From Haemophilus sp. (GTDB taxonomy: Bacteria; Pseudomonadota; Gammaproteobacteria; Enterobacterales; Pasteurellaceae): a DNA stretch of 64,000 nucleotides. A program made the translations under genes and the position numbers. A model generated the notes under the pieces. The model did no database searches and was not told the DNA's origin. It saw nothing but the letters and a program-made list of their open reading frames with translations. Shown one piece after another: positions 1 through 7,841 of this stretch (the first letter of the stretch is position 1; each line of letters opens with the position of its first letter). The stretch lies in contig JAHZCD010000004.1 in assembly GCA_019423025.1 (NCBI GenBank), positions 87,264 to 151,263 on the forward strand, given 5' to 3'.

Positions 1-327
1 TTTGTGGATAATTTTGCAAGTGGTGCGAATGACTGGTATCTCGGTCGTATTGTTGTACCAATCAAGCAAATTCAAGATAAACTCTACACAGGTGGTCATG
101 ATTCTGATGTGTATGCTTACTATAGCGGTGTGTTACATGCAGAAGCATTACAAACTAACTTCAGCCGTTTAAGTGCAAATTGTTGGCAAAAAGTGGATTC
201 GCCAAGTGTGACGCAAGGGATCTACGATGCAATGCGTGATTTGCAAAAAGGCAAAGAGCGCGGTGAAAATGACGCCTACATTTCCCAAGGTAGTGAAATG
301 CTACTCAAAGCCTGTACCGGCCAATAA
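1..327 (+). CDS. 3' end of an unrecognised protein (5' truncated by window edge)
   Basis: The reading frame is open from the first base and closes with TAA at 325-327, so this is the C-terminal 108 codons of a longer gene. A GTG at position 4 is in frame, but it has no visible ribosome binding site because the window begins there. The fragment is soluble-looking, with two cysteines and aromatic residues spread through it, and shows no motif I recognise. It is followed by a strong terminator, so it belongs to a different transcription unit from fruB unless there is read-through. I do not assign a function. Confidence 0.7.
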   Translation, partial: FVDNFASGANDWYLGRIVVPIKQIQDKLYTGGHDSDVYAYYSGVLHAEALQTNFSRLSANCWQKVDSPSVTQGIYDAMRDLQKGKERGENDAYISQGSEMLLKACTGQ

Positions 328-335
328 TCAATTTG

Positions 336-373
336 AGCTGTTGATGAGCGATCTCATCAGCAGCTTTTCTTTT
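336..373 (+). terminator. Rho-independent terminator 36 bp before fruB
   Basis: Arms at 336-348 and 353-365 pair over 13 positions with one mismatch around a CGAT loop. A T-rich run follows at 366-376. It ends the upstream gene and lies directly before fruB. Confidence 0.8.
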
Positions 374-401
374 TTTAAATCATCAATATGAAGGAGCAAG
401 A

Positions 402-1922
402 ATGTTAGAACTTTCGGAAAGCAACATTCATTTAAATGCTACGGCAACAAATAAGCTGCAAGCTATTGAAATGGCTGCAAGTGCGTTGGAGCAAGCTGGT
501 AATGTTGAACAAGGCTATTTACAAGGCATGCTTGGACGTGAACAACAAACCTCCACTTTTTTAGGCAATGGGATTGCGATTCCACACGGTACATTAGAAA
601 CCCGTTCGATGGTGAAAAAAACCGGTGTGCAAGTTTTCCAATTTCCACAAGGTATTGAGTGGGGAGAAGGCAATATTGCTTATGTTGTGATTGGTATTGC
701 TGCCCGTTCTGATGAGCATCTTGCTTTACTTCGTCAATTAACGCATGTTTTAGGTGATGAAGACACCGCGGCACAGTTAGCGACATTAACAGATATTGAA
801 AAATTCCGTGCGATTTTGTTAGGTGAAAGCGATTCTTTTAGCATTACTGAAGAAACATTAAGTTTAGATATTGAAACGCAAAGTTTGCTCACCCTTACCG
901 CCATCAATGCAGGTAAATTACAACAGCAAAGTGCGGTTGAAAATAGCTTTGTTTCTGAAGTGGTATCCAATTCTGCTCTGCCACTAGGTAAAGGTTTATG
1001 GGTTACAGATGCCGTATCAGGTAACGTGAAAAATGCTTTGGCATTCAGTCGTGCGAAAACCATTTTTAGTCATAATGGCAAAGCGGTGAAAGGCGTGTTG
1101 ACGATTTCGGCGGTTAACGATCAAATCAATGAGACATTAGCGCGTTTATTGGATGATGAAGTCCAAAATATTTTATTAAGTGGTAATACGCAGCAAATTT
1201 TGACCGCACTTAATGGCGGTAAAGTGCCTGTTGCAGCAGCTGCTCAATTTGAAGGTCAAATCGCTATGGGTGCAGTGATTGGTACCTTTACTGTTCGTAA
1301 TGAACATGGCTTGCACGCTCGCCCAAGTGCGGTGCTCGTCAATGAAGTGAAAAAATTCACATCCAAGATTACGGTACAAAATCTTACTCGAGAAACTGCA
1401 CCAGTTAGTGCAAAAAGTTTAATGAAAATCGTGGCATTGGGTGTGACTCAAGGTCATCGCTTACGTTTTGTTGCGGAAGGTGATGATGCGAAACAAGCTA
1501 TTGAAGCCCTAGGTAAGATCATTGCGAGTGGACTTGGCGAAAGCGTATCTGTCGTACCGCCGGCTGAACCGGATACCATTGAAGTAAGCAGCGAGCATGC
1601 ACCACAAATCCACGAAGAAAACACGGGCTTACCAGCCGATGCCATTGAAGCGGTATTTATGATTCGTAATGAACACGGTTTACACGCTCGTCCAAGTGCC
1701 GTGCTTGTCAATGAAGTGAAAAAATATAATGCGTCTGTGGTGGTACAAAACTTAGATCGTGACACCCAATTAGTCAGCGCAAAAAGTTTGATGAAAATTG
1801 TGGCATTAGGCGTCGTGAAAGGTCATCGCCTACGTTTCGTCGCAAGCGGTGAAGAAGCTCAGCAAGCGATTGACGGTATTGGTGCAGTCATTGAAAACGG
1901 TTTAGGCGAAGGTCGGGGGTAA
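402..1922 (+). CDS. fruB: Fructose PTS multiphosphoryl transfer protein (EIIA-M-HPr-HPr)
   Basis: FruB passes phosphate from enzyme I to the fructose permease FruA in the cytoplasm. Residues 1-145 are the EIIA-Fru domain, with active His62 in AIPHGT. Residues 150-285 are the linking M domain. Two complete HPr (FPr) domains follow, at about 293-380 and 416-506, each with the GLHARPSA active-site loop (His305 and His428). The two HPr copies are alike at DNA level and look like a tandem duplication; E. coli FruB has one. AAGGAG at 391-396 supports the ATG at 402. It is first in the fruBKA operon. A terminator lies just upstream and I see no promoter after it. Confidence 0.95.
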   Translation: MLELSESNIHLNATATNKLQAIEMAASALEQAGNVEQGYLQGMLGREQQTSTFLGNGIAIPHGTLETRSMVKKTGVQVFQFPQGIEWGEGNIAYVVIGIAARSDEHLALLRQLTHVLGDEDTAAQLATLTDIEKFRAILLGESDSFSITEETLSLDIETQSLLTLTAINAGKLQQQSAVENSFVSEVVSNSALPLGKGLWVTDAVSGNVKNALAFSRAKTIFSHNGKAVKGVLTISAVNDQINETLARLLDDEVQNILLSGNTQQILTALNGGKVPVAAAAQFEGQIAMGAVIGTFTVRNEHGLHARPSAVLVNEVKKFTSKITVQNLTRETAPVSAKSLMKIVALGVTQGHRLRFVAEGDDAKQAIEALGKIIASGLGESVSVVPPAEPDTIEVSSEHAPQIHEENTGLPADAIEAVFMIRNEHGLHARPSAVLVNEVKKYNASVVVQNLDRDTQLVSAKSLMKIVALGVVKGHRLRFVASGEEAQQAIDGIGAVIENGLGEGRG

Positions 1923-1925
1923 GTG

Positions 1926-2867
1926 ATGGCAAAAGTAGCAACAATTACCTTAAATGCCGCTTACGATTTAGTCGGGCGTTTGCCTCGTATTGAAATCGGC
2001 GAAGTGAATACCGTTGAAACACTCGGTATTTTCCCTGCCGGGAAAGGCATCAATGTCGCTAAGGTGTTAAAAGATTTGAGCGTAGAGGTAGCCGTTGGTG
2101 GCTTCTTAGGTGAAGACAACATTGGTGATTTCGAAACGCTATTTAAAAAACAAGGCTTGGAAGACAAATTTCATCGTGTTGCCGGTAAAACTCGCATTAA
2201 CGTAAAAATTACGGAAACTGAAGCGGATGTAACAGATTTAAATTTCTTAGGCTATCAAATCACCCCAGAAGCTTGGCAGCAATTTACAGCAGATTCATTA
2301 GCGTACTGCCAAAACTTTGACATTGTCGCGGTATGTGGCAGTTTACCGCGTGGTGTGAGTCCTGAATTGTTTGCTAACTGGCTTAATCAGTTACATAAAG
2401 CTGGTGTGAAAGTCGTATTAGATAGCAGTAATGCCGCACTCGCGGCTGGTTTGAAAGCGCATCCTTGGTTGGTGAAACCAAATCATCGCGAATTAGAAGC
2501 GTGGATTGGTCATCCGTTAAATTCTCTTGATGAAATTATTGCAGCGGCTAAAAAACTTAAAGCAGAAGGCATTGCTAATGTGATTATTTCGATGGGGGCA
2601 GACGGTTCTTTATGGCTGAGTGATCAAGCTGTTATTCAAGCTCAACCACCTAAATGTGAAAATGTGGTGAGCACTGTAGGCGCAGGCGATTCTATGGTAG
2701 CTGGCTTAATTTATGGTATCGAAAAAGGCTTATCTCAAGCGGAAACTTTAGCGTTTGCAAGTGCTGTTTCTGTCTTTGCTGTTTCGCAAAGCAATGTGGG
2801 CGTGAGTGATATCGTCTTGCTTGAGCCAATTCTGGCGAATGTCAAAATTTCTGTGATTGAAGGATAA
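1926..2867 (+). CDS. fruK: 1-phosphofructokinase
   Basis: FruK phosphorylates fructose 1-phosphate, the product of PTS import, to fructose 1,6-bisphosphate with ATP. It is a PfkB-family (ribokinase-like) enzyme of 313 residues, the usual length. The glycine-rich substrate segment GKGINVAKV is near residue 40 and the C-terminal signature VGAGDSMVAG, with the catalytic aspartate, is near residue 250. A GTG lies three bases earlier, but the ATG at 1926 gives the normal MAKVATITLN start. It follows fruB after 3 bp and precedes fruA by 4 bp, so the three genes form one operon. Confidence 0.95.
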   Translation: MAKVATITLNAAYDLVGRLPRIEIGEVNTVETLGIFPAGKGINVAKVLKDLSVEVAVGGFLGEDNIGDFETLFKKQGLEDKFHRVAGKTRINVKITETEADVTDLNFLGYQITPEAWQQFTADSLAYCQNFDIVAVCGSLPRGVSPELFANWLNQLHKAGVKVVLDSSNAALAAGLKAHPWLVKPNHRELEAWIGHPLNSLDEIIAAAKKLKAEGIANVIISMGADGSLWLSDQAVIQAQPPKCENVVSTVGAGDSMVAGLIYGIEKGLSQAETLAFASAVSVFAVSQSNVGVSDIVLLEPILANVKISVIEG

Positions 2868-2871
2868 TGTA

Positions 2872-4548
2872 ATGAATTTGTTTTTAACTCAATCTCCGCA
2901 AATTGGTGCGGCAAAAGCCTATTTACTTCGCCAAGCATTGAGCGTGGCAGCGAAAAAAGCCAATCATACTGTGCTTGAACAAGCCAAAGAGTCGGATTTA
3001 GTGATTGTTTTCGGATCTAGTTTGCCAAACCCTGCTGAACTTGTGGGCAAAAAAGTCTTTTTAGCTAATGAAGATGCGGCGATTGCTTCACCTGAAGCAA
3101 CGCTGACGAATGCGCTTAATCAAGCAGTGGAGTATGTTCAACCTACTCAAAGTGCGGTTGGATTTGGCGGCGTTTCTGGCGTCAAAAATATCGTCGCGGT
3201 TACAGCTTGCCCAACGGGTGTGGCACATACCTTTATGTCTGCTGAAGCCATTGAAACCTATGCAAAAAAACAAGGTTGGCAGGTAAAAGTCGAAACGCGT
3301 GGCCAAGTGGGCGCAGGTAATGAAATTACCCCTGAAGAAGTCGCTGCGGCAGATTTAGTCTTTGTTGCTGCCGATATTGATGTGCCGTTAGATAAATTCC
3401 AAGGTAAACCGATGTATCGTACGTCGACCGGTTTGGCTTTAAAGAAAACAGTACAGGAATTCGATAAGGCATTTAAAGAGGCGAAAATTTACGAAGGTGG
3501 CGTAGCAAAATCTTCTGCTAAATCAGAAGAAAGCGGCGAGAAAAAAGGCGTCTATAAACATTTGATGACAGGTGTATCGCACATGTTGCCATTGGTGGTT
3601 GCTGGTGGCTTATTAATCGCGATTTCCTTTATGTTTGGTATTGAAGCTTTCAAAGATGAAACGATTTTCCATGGTATTCCAAAAGCCTTAATGGATATTG
3701 GCGGTGGCGCAGCATTCCATCTGATGATTGCAGTATTTGCCGGCTATGTGGCCTTTTCTATCGCAGACCGTCCGGGGCTTGCGGTAGGTCTTATTGGCGG
3801 TATGTTAGCCACCACAGCCGGTGCAGGGATTTTAGGTGGGATTATCGCCGGTTTCTTAGCGGGTTATGTGGTAAAAGGATTAAATGCAACCATTAAATTG
3901 CCGGCAAGTTTAACCTCCTTAAAACCGATTTTAATTCTCCCGCTCTTTGGTACCTTGATTGTTGGTCTTGCGATGATTTATGTGATCAACCCACCAGTTT
4001 CACAAATTATGACGACCTTAAGCGATTGGTTAAAATCCATGGGCGAGGTCAATGCGATGGTATTGGGTGCGATTATCGGTGCGATGATGTGTATTGATAT
4101 GGGTGGTCCAGTAAACAAAGCGGCTTATACGTTCTCCGTGGGAATGTTAGCCTCTCAAGTTCACACTCCAATGGCTGCCGCTATGGCGGCTGGTATGGTG
4201 CCGCCAATTGGTATGGCGATTGCAACTTGGATTGCTCGCAGTAAATTTACCAGCAATCAACGTGATGCGGGTAAGGCCTCTTTTGTCTTAGGGTTATGCT
4301 TTATCTCTGAAGGAGCATTGCCGTTTGTAGCAGCCGATCCATTACGTGTGATTATTAGCTCGGTGATTGGTGGAGCAACTGCAGGTGCCATTTCTATGGC
4401 ATTAAATATTTCTCTGCAAGCACCACATGGTGGTTTATTTGTCATTCCGTTTGTTTCAGAACCATTACTCTACTTAGGTGCAATTGCAACGGGGGCATTA
4501 TTAACCGGTGTGGTTTACGCGGTGATTAAACCAAAGGCGACAGAATAG
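2872..4548 (+). CDS. fruA: Fructose PTS permease EIIB'BC
   Basis: FruA is the membrane component that imports fructose and releases it as fructose 1-phosphate. Residues 1-100 are the IIB'-like domain. Residues 103-205 are IIB, with phosphorylated Cys113 in TACPTGVAHTFM. From about residue 225 the protein is the multi-span IIC channel. The 558-residue length and domain order match the gamma-proteobacterial enzyme. The ATG at 2872 lies 4 bp after the fruK stop; an in-frame TTG at 2857 inside fruK is less likely. It is last in fruBKA and is followed by an uptake-sequence hairpin terminator. Confidence 0.95.
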   Translation: MNLFLTQSPQIGAAKAYLLRQALSVAAKKANHTVLEQAKESDLVIVFGSSLPNPAELVGKKVFLANEDAAIASPEATLTNALNQAVEYVQPTQSAVGFGGVSGVKNIVAVTACPTGVAHTFMSAEAIETYAKKQGWQVKVETRGQVGAGNEITPEEVAAADLVFVAADIDVPLDKFQGKPMYRTSTGLALKKTVQEFDKAFKEAKIYEGGVAKSSAKSEESGEKKGVYKHLMTGVSHMLPLVVAGGLLIAISFMFGIEAFKDETIFHGIPKALMDIGGGAAFHLMIAVFAGYVAFSIADRPGLAVGLIGGMLATTAGAGILGGIIAGFLAGYVVKGLNATIKLPASLTSLKPILILPLFGTLIVGLAMIYVINPPVSQIMTTLSDWLKSMGEVNAMVLGAIIGAMMCIDMGGPVNKAAYTFSVGMLASQVHTPMAAAMAAGMVPPIGMAIATWIARSKFTSNQRDAGKASFVLGLCFISEGALPFVAADPLRVIISSVIGGATAGAISMALNISLQAPHGGLFVIPFVSEPLLYLGAIATGALLTGVVYAVIKPKATE

Positions 4549-4558
4549 CCTTGATTAA

Positions 4559-4588
4559 AAAAGTGCGGTAATTTTTAACCGCACTTTT
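4559..4588 (+). terminator. Terminator of fruBKA made of paired uptake sequences
   Basis: AAGTGCGGT at 4561-4569 and ACCGCACTT at 4578-4586 form an 11-bp stem including flanking A/T pairs, with an 8-base loop. The 3' arm ends in TTTT. Confidence 0.75.
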
Positions 4589-4627
4589 CATTTATCAGGT
4601 ATAATTACAATGATTTAGGGAGAAATT

Positions 4628-4885
4628 ATGGAGAAATACAATAAACTCCGCATTGAATGGGATTGTCGTCGAGGTATGCTTGAGTTGGATAAAATCATCA
4701 TGCCTTTTTATAGAGCGCATTTTGACCAACTGACTGACGACAAAAAAGATATTTTTATTCGTTTACTTGCCGCCACAGATTTACAACTTTTTTCGTGGTT
4801 TTTTAATGGCAGTCAATCAGAAGATGCTGAAGTACAAGCGATGGTTGAATATATCCAAGATGTGCAGAAAACGAATGTCCGTTAA
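4628..4885 (+). CDS. sdhE: FAD assembly factor SdhE (YgfY family)
   Basis: SdhE is a small cytoplasmic protein that helps attach FAD covalently to the flavoprotein subunits of succinate dehydrogenase and fumarate reductase. The 85-residue length and the N-terminal WDCRRGMLELD segment, containing the family RGxxE motif, identify it. The rest is helical, with a conserved DLQLFSWF segment. The start has AGGGAGAA upstream at 4617-4624. In E. coli this gene sits beside ygfX; here rpoE follows. No ygfX partner is visible. Confidence 0.9.
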   Translation: MEKYNKLRIEWDCRRGMLELDKIIMPFYRAHFDQLTDDKKDIFIRLLAATDLQLFSWFFNGSQSEDAEVQAMVEYIQDVQKTNVR

Positions 4886-4910
4886 TTTTTTTGAAATTTT
4901 TTATACATAA

Positions 4911-4938
4911 GGAACTTTTCAATTTTAACTCTGTCTGA
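4911..4938 (+). promoter_or_regulatory. Sigma-E promoter of rpoE
   Basis: GGAACTT at 4911-4917 and TCTGA at 4934-4938 are separated by exactly 16 bp, matching the established sigma-E consensus. The site lies 64 bp before the rpoE start, so RpoE should activate its own operon. Confidence 0.88.
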
Positions 4939-5002
4939 TAAAGCAACAATAGCTTGCTGTCTTGAATATATGAAGGCGTGTTAGACGTAGCATAGGAGAT
5001 AT

Positions 5003-5578
5003 ATGGCTGAACAGCTAACAGATCAGGCTTTGGTAGAAAGAGTACAGCAAGGCGATAAAAAAGCCTTTAATTTATTGGTTTCTCGTTATCAAAATAAAGT
5101 AGCCGGACTTTTAACCCGCTACATTTCTCATAACGACATTCCTGATGTTGTACAAGAATCCTTTATTAAGGCCTATCGTTCCATTGAATCCTTTCGGGGC
5201 GATAGTGCATTCTACACATGGCTATATCGAATTGCCGTTAATACGGCAAAGAATTACTTAACGGCACAGGGGCGCCGTCCACCGAGCGAAGATATTTTGG
5301 CGGAAGATGCCGAAAGCTACGATGTGGGAACCCATCTACGTGATGTAGATACCCCTGAAAACGAAATGTTATCTAGCGAATTAGAAAAAGTGGTGTTTGA
5401 TACCATTCACAGTTTGCCAGAAGATTTAAGAACCGCGATTACCTTGCGTGAGCTTGAAGGGTTAAGTTACGAAGAGATCGCAGAAATAATGGATTGCCCA
5501 GTAGGCACTGTACGTTCTCGCATTTTCCGTGCTCGGGAAGTGATTGAGAACAAAATACAACCGCTTATGCAACGTTAA
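5003..5578 (+). CDS. rpoE: RNA polymerase sigma factor RpoE
   Basis: This is the extracytoplasmic-function sigma factor that directs transcription in response to misfolded outer-membrane proteins. Region 2 covers about residues 20-95, including DVVQESFIKAYRSIESF and the TWLYRIAVNTAKN segment. Region 4 covers about 130-185, with a helix-turn-helix at LSYEEIAEIMDCPVGTVRSR. The length of 191 residues is standard. AGGAGATAT precedes the ATG. It is transcribed from a consensus sigma-E promoter at 4911-4938 and followed by its anti-sigma factor. Confidence 0.97.
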   Translation: MAEQLTDQALVERVQQGDKKAFNLLVSRYQNKVAGLLTRYISHNDIPDVVQESFIKAYRSIESFRGDSAFYTWLYRIAVNTAKNYLTAQGRRPPSEDILAEDAESYDVGTHLRDVDTPENEMLSSELEKVVFDTIHSLPEDLRTAITLRELEGLSYEEIAEIMDCPVGTVRSRIFRAREVIENKIQPLMQR

Positions 5579-5599
5579 AATAAAGTCGGAGTTTATAAA

Positions 5600-6181
5600 A
5601 TGCAAAAAGAGTTACTTTCAGCCTATATGGATGGAGAAGAAGTCAGTGCCGAGTTGACGGAACAACTCTGTCAGGATAAAGATTCACAAGAATCTTGGGC
5701 TGCATATCACGCAGTAAGATCAGTTATGCGTAAAGAGTCACCAGTATTATTAGGTGCTGATTTTACCGCGAAAATGGCTGATTTAATTGAATTAGAAGAA
5801 GTAAAACACGTAGAGATTACTGTTTCTCAACCAACACCAGAAGAAGCTGACAGCTTACCATTCGTGCAAAAATTAAAAGCATTCTTTGCACCAATGACAC
5901 AAATTGCCGTGGCGGCAGGTGTGTGTTTAGTGGCAGTAGTAGGTGTGCAATCATTTAATGCAAAAAGCACCTCGGTTACACCTGAAAACCCAGTTTTACA
6001 AACCTTACCATTTAACAATTCTGTTCAAGAAGTAAGTTACAACGCTCCGACCAAAGATGTAGCCACTTCGGAACAGGTTGAGCAAAAAAATCGCCGTATT
6101 GGTACGATGTTGCAAAACTATGAATTACAGCGTCGTATGCATGCAGATAGCTTAAATGTGGGTAGCAACCAAGCGAAATAA
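5600..6181 (+). CDS. rseA: Anti-sigma-E factor RseA
   Basis: RseA holds RpoE at the inner membrane and is degraded stepwise by DegS, RseP and ClpXP under envelope stress. The N-terminal 90 residues form the cytoplasmic sigma-binding domain, starting MQKELLSAYMDGEEV. One membrane segment lies at about residues 99-118, and the remaining 75 residues are periplasmic. It starts 21 bp after rpoE. A perfect-stem terminator follows the stop codon, before rseB. Confidence 0.93.
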   Translation: MQKELLSAYMDGEEVSAELTEQLCQDKDSQESWAAYHAVRSVMRKESPVLLGADFTAKMADLIELEEVKHVEITVSQPTPEEADSLPFVQKLKAFFAPMTQIAVAAGVCLVAVVGVQSFNAKSTSVTPENPVLQTLPFNNSVQEVSYNAPTKDVATSEQVEQKNRRIGTMLQNYELQRRMHADSLNVGSNQAK

Positions 6182-6199
6182 TTACAGCAATTAATCGAT

Positions 6200-6231
6200 A
6201 ATTCACCACCTTAGGCGTGGTGAATTTTTTT
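6200..6231 (+). terminator. Terminator between rseA and rseB
   Basis: Perfect 10-bp arms at 6200-6209 and 6217-6226 surround a 7-base loop. A run of T follows to 6231. It ends 20 bp before the rseB start codon. Confidence 0.8.
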
Positions 6232-6251
6232 ATGGATCAATTGATTTATTT

Positions 6252-7196
6252 ATGAAAAAAACGTTTCTTAAATTAACCGCACTTTTAGGCTTATTCTTGT
6301 TGCCTTTCACGGCATTTGCAGAAGAGCCAATCCAGTCATTAAATAAAATGTCGCAAGCCATGCGAGATTTAAACTATGAGCTTGCTTTTGTGCAAACTAC
6401 GCCAACAAATATGGACTCATTCCGTTATCGTCATATTAAGCAAGGGCAAAAAGTGTATGCGCAGTTGGTGACATTAGATGGTGAACAGCAAGAAATCATC
6501 CAGCGCGGTAATTTAGTCAGCTATTTTCAGCCGGGATCACGTGCTTTCACGATTAACAGTGGTGAGATTGTGGATGCGCTTCCGGCAGTGATTCGTACTG
6601 ATTTTAGCAAGCTGAGTCAGAATTATGATTTTATTAAGCTTGGAAAAGATCGAATTGCAGGCCGATTTGTCGATACCATTCGTATTGTGCCCAAAGACGA
6701 TTTTCGCTATCAATATCTCGTTTTCTTAGATGAAGAAAATGGTTTGTTATTGCGTGGCGATATGCTTGATCGAGAAGGCAAGTTATTGGATCAGTTCCGT
6801 GTCGTGACGTTATATATCGATGATCGTCTACGTGGTTTGACAGATTACCTTAATAAGGTGTCAGTACCGCCACTTTTAAATGAAGGGAAACAAGAGTCAT
6901 CCCTTTCAATTAATTGGAAAACTGATTGGTTACCGCAAGGTTTTGATTTAATTCGTCAAAATCATGATGTGATAGATGGTGAAGTAATTGAAAATGCGTT
7001 ATTTAGTGACGGTCTTTTCACTTTTACACTCTATGTCAACAAAGCGGATAGCGCTGCCGCAACAGAAAACACATGGAAACAAGGGGCATACACGATTTAT
7101 AGTGAAGTCATGGGCGATAAAGAAATTACCTTTATCGGACAGCTTCCAATTGCCGCGGCTAAACGAATTGTACAAGGTGTAACATTCCTAAAATAA
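6252..7196 (+). CDS. rseB: Sigma-E regulatory protein RseB (MucB)
   Basis: RseB is a periplasmic protein that binds the RseA periplasmic domain, shields it from DegS, and senses mislocalised lipopolysaccharide or lipoproteins. A signal peptide covers residues 1-23 (cleavage after AFA); an uptake sequence encodes its LTALL stretch. The mature part has the lipoprotein-carrier-like N-terminal domain and the smaller C-terminal domain of the MucB family. No good ribosome binding site precedes the ATG. A terminator lies 20 bp upstream, so expression probably depends on read-through. No rseC follows, unlike the E. coli operon. Confidence 0.93.
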   Translation: MKKTFLKLTALLGLFLLPFTAFAEEPIQSLNKMSQAMRDLNYELAFVQTTPTNMDSFRYRHIKQGQKVYAQLVTLDGEQQEIIQRGNLVSYFQPGSRAFTINSGEIVDALPAVIRTDFSKLSQNYDFIKLGKDRIAGRFVDTIRIVPKDDFRYQYLVFLDEENGLLLRGDMLDREGKLLDQFRVVTLYIDDRLRGLTDYLNKVSVPPLLNEGKQESSLSINWKTDWLPQGFDLIRQNHDVIDGEVIENALFSDGLFTFTLYVNKADSAAATENTWKQGAYTIYSEVMGDKEITFIGQLPIAAAKRIVQGVTFLK

Positions 7197-7269
7197 TTCA
7201 GTAGAAGCGAGAAAGTTGCTATTTTGTTTTCCCTTGCTATACTTTCTTCACCTAATGGATTTTGATAGC

Positions 7270-7295
7270 AAAACCCCGTCCTGCGGGGTTTTGTT
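7270..7295 (+). terminator. Terminator after rseB
   Basis: AAAACCCCG at 7270-7278 pairs with CGGGGTTTT at 7284-7292 around a 5-base loop, followed by a T-rich tail. Confidence 0.85.
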
Positions 7296-7331
7296 TTATC
7301 AAGTGCGGTCATTTTTCTTAAGGTTTTTACA

Positions 7332-7841
7332 ATGAACAATTCCCTTCCTCTTCTTGGTATCACGGGTTACAGCGGTAGTGGCAAAACTACATTACTGGAA
7401 AAATTGCTTCCTCAATTAATCAAAAAAGGTTTACGTGTTTCAGTGATTAAACACAGCCATCACAACGCCCATGTGGATAAAGAGGGAAAAGACAGCTGGC
7501 GAATGAAAGAGGCGGGTTCTGCGCAAGTTATTATGGCTTGCGATAGTCGTTGGGCATTAATGACAGAAACGCCTCAAGCGCCGGTTTCATTAGCTTATTT
7601 AAGCCAACAATTTGATCGTCATTTAACAGATTTAGTTTTGGTGGAAGGATTTAAAGAAGAACCCATTCAAAAGATTCTGTTGCATCGACAAGAGATGACA
7701 AAACCTTTGCCAGAATTAGATGAAAACGTGTTGGCTTTAGCAACGGATTATTCGCTTGAAACTGACCGCACTTTATTAGATATTAATCACATTGAACAGA
7801 TCGCTGAGTTTATTTATCAATGGTGGAAAAAGACGCAGTAA
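7332..7841 (+). CDS. mobB: Molybdopterin-guanine dinucleotide biosynthesis adaptor MobB
   Basis: MobB is a GTP-binding protein that assists MobA in adding GMP to molybdopterin, forming the bis-MGD cofactor of DMSO, nitrate and formate enzymes. The P-loop GYSGSGKTTL is at residues 11-20, followed by the family's VIKHSHH segment with metal-binding histidines. The length of 169 residues is typical. The MFS gene starts inside its last codons (22-bp overlap), so the two are probably translated from one message. Confidence 0.92.
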   Translation: MNNSLPLLGITGYSGSGKTTLLEKLLPQLIKKGLRVSVIKHSHHNAHVDKEGKDSWRMKEAGSAQVIMACDSRWALMTETPQAPVSLAYLSQQFDRHLTDLVLVEGFKEEPIQKILLHRQEMTKPLPELDENVLALATDYSLETDRTLLDINHIEQIAEFIYQWWKKTQ

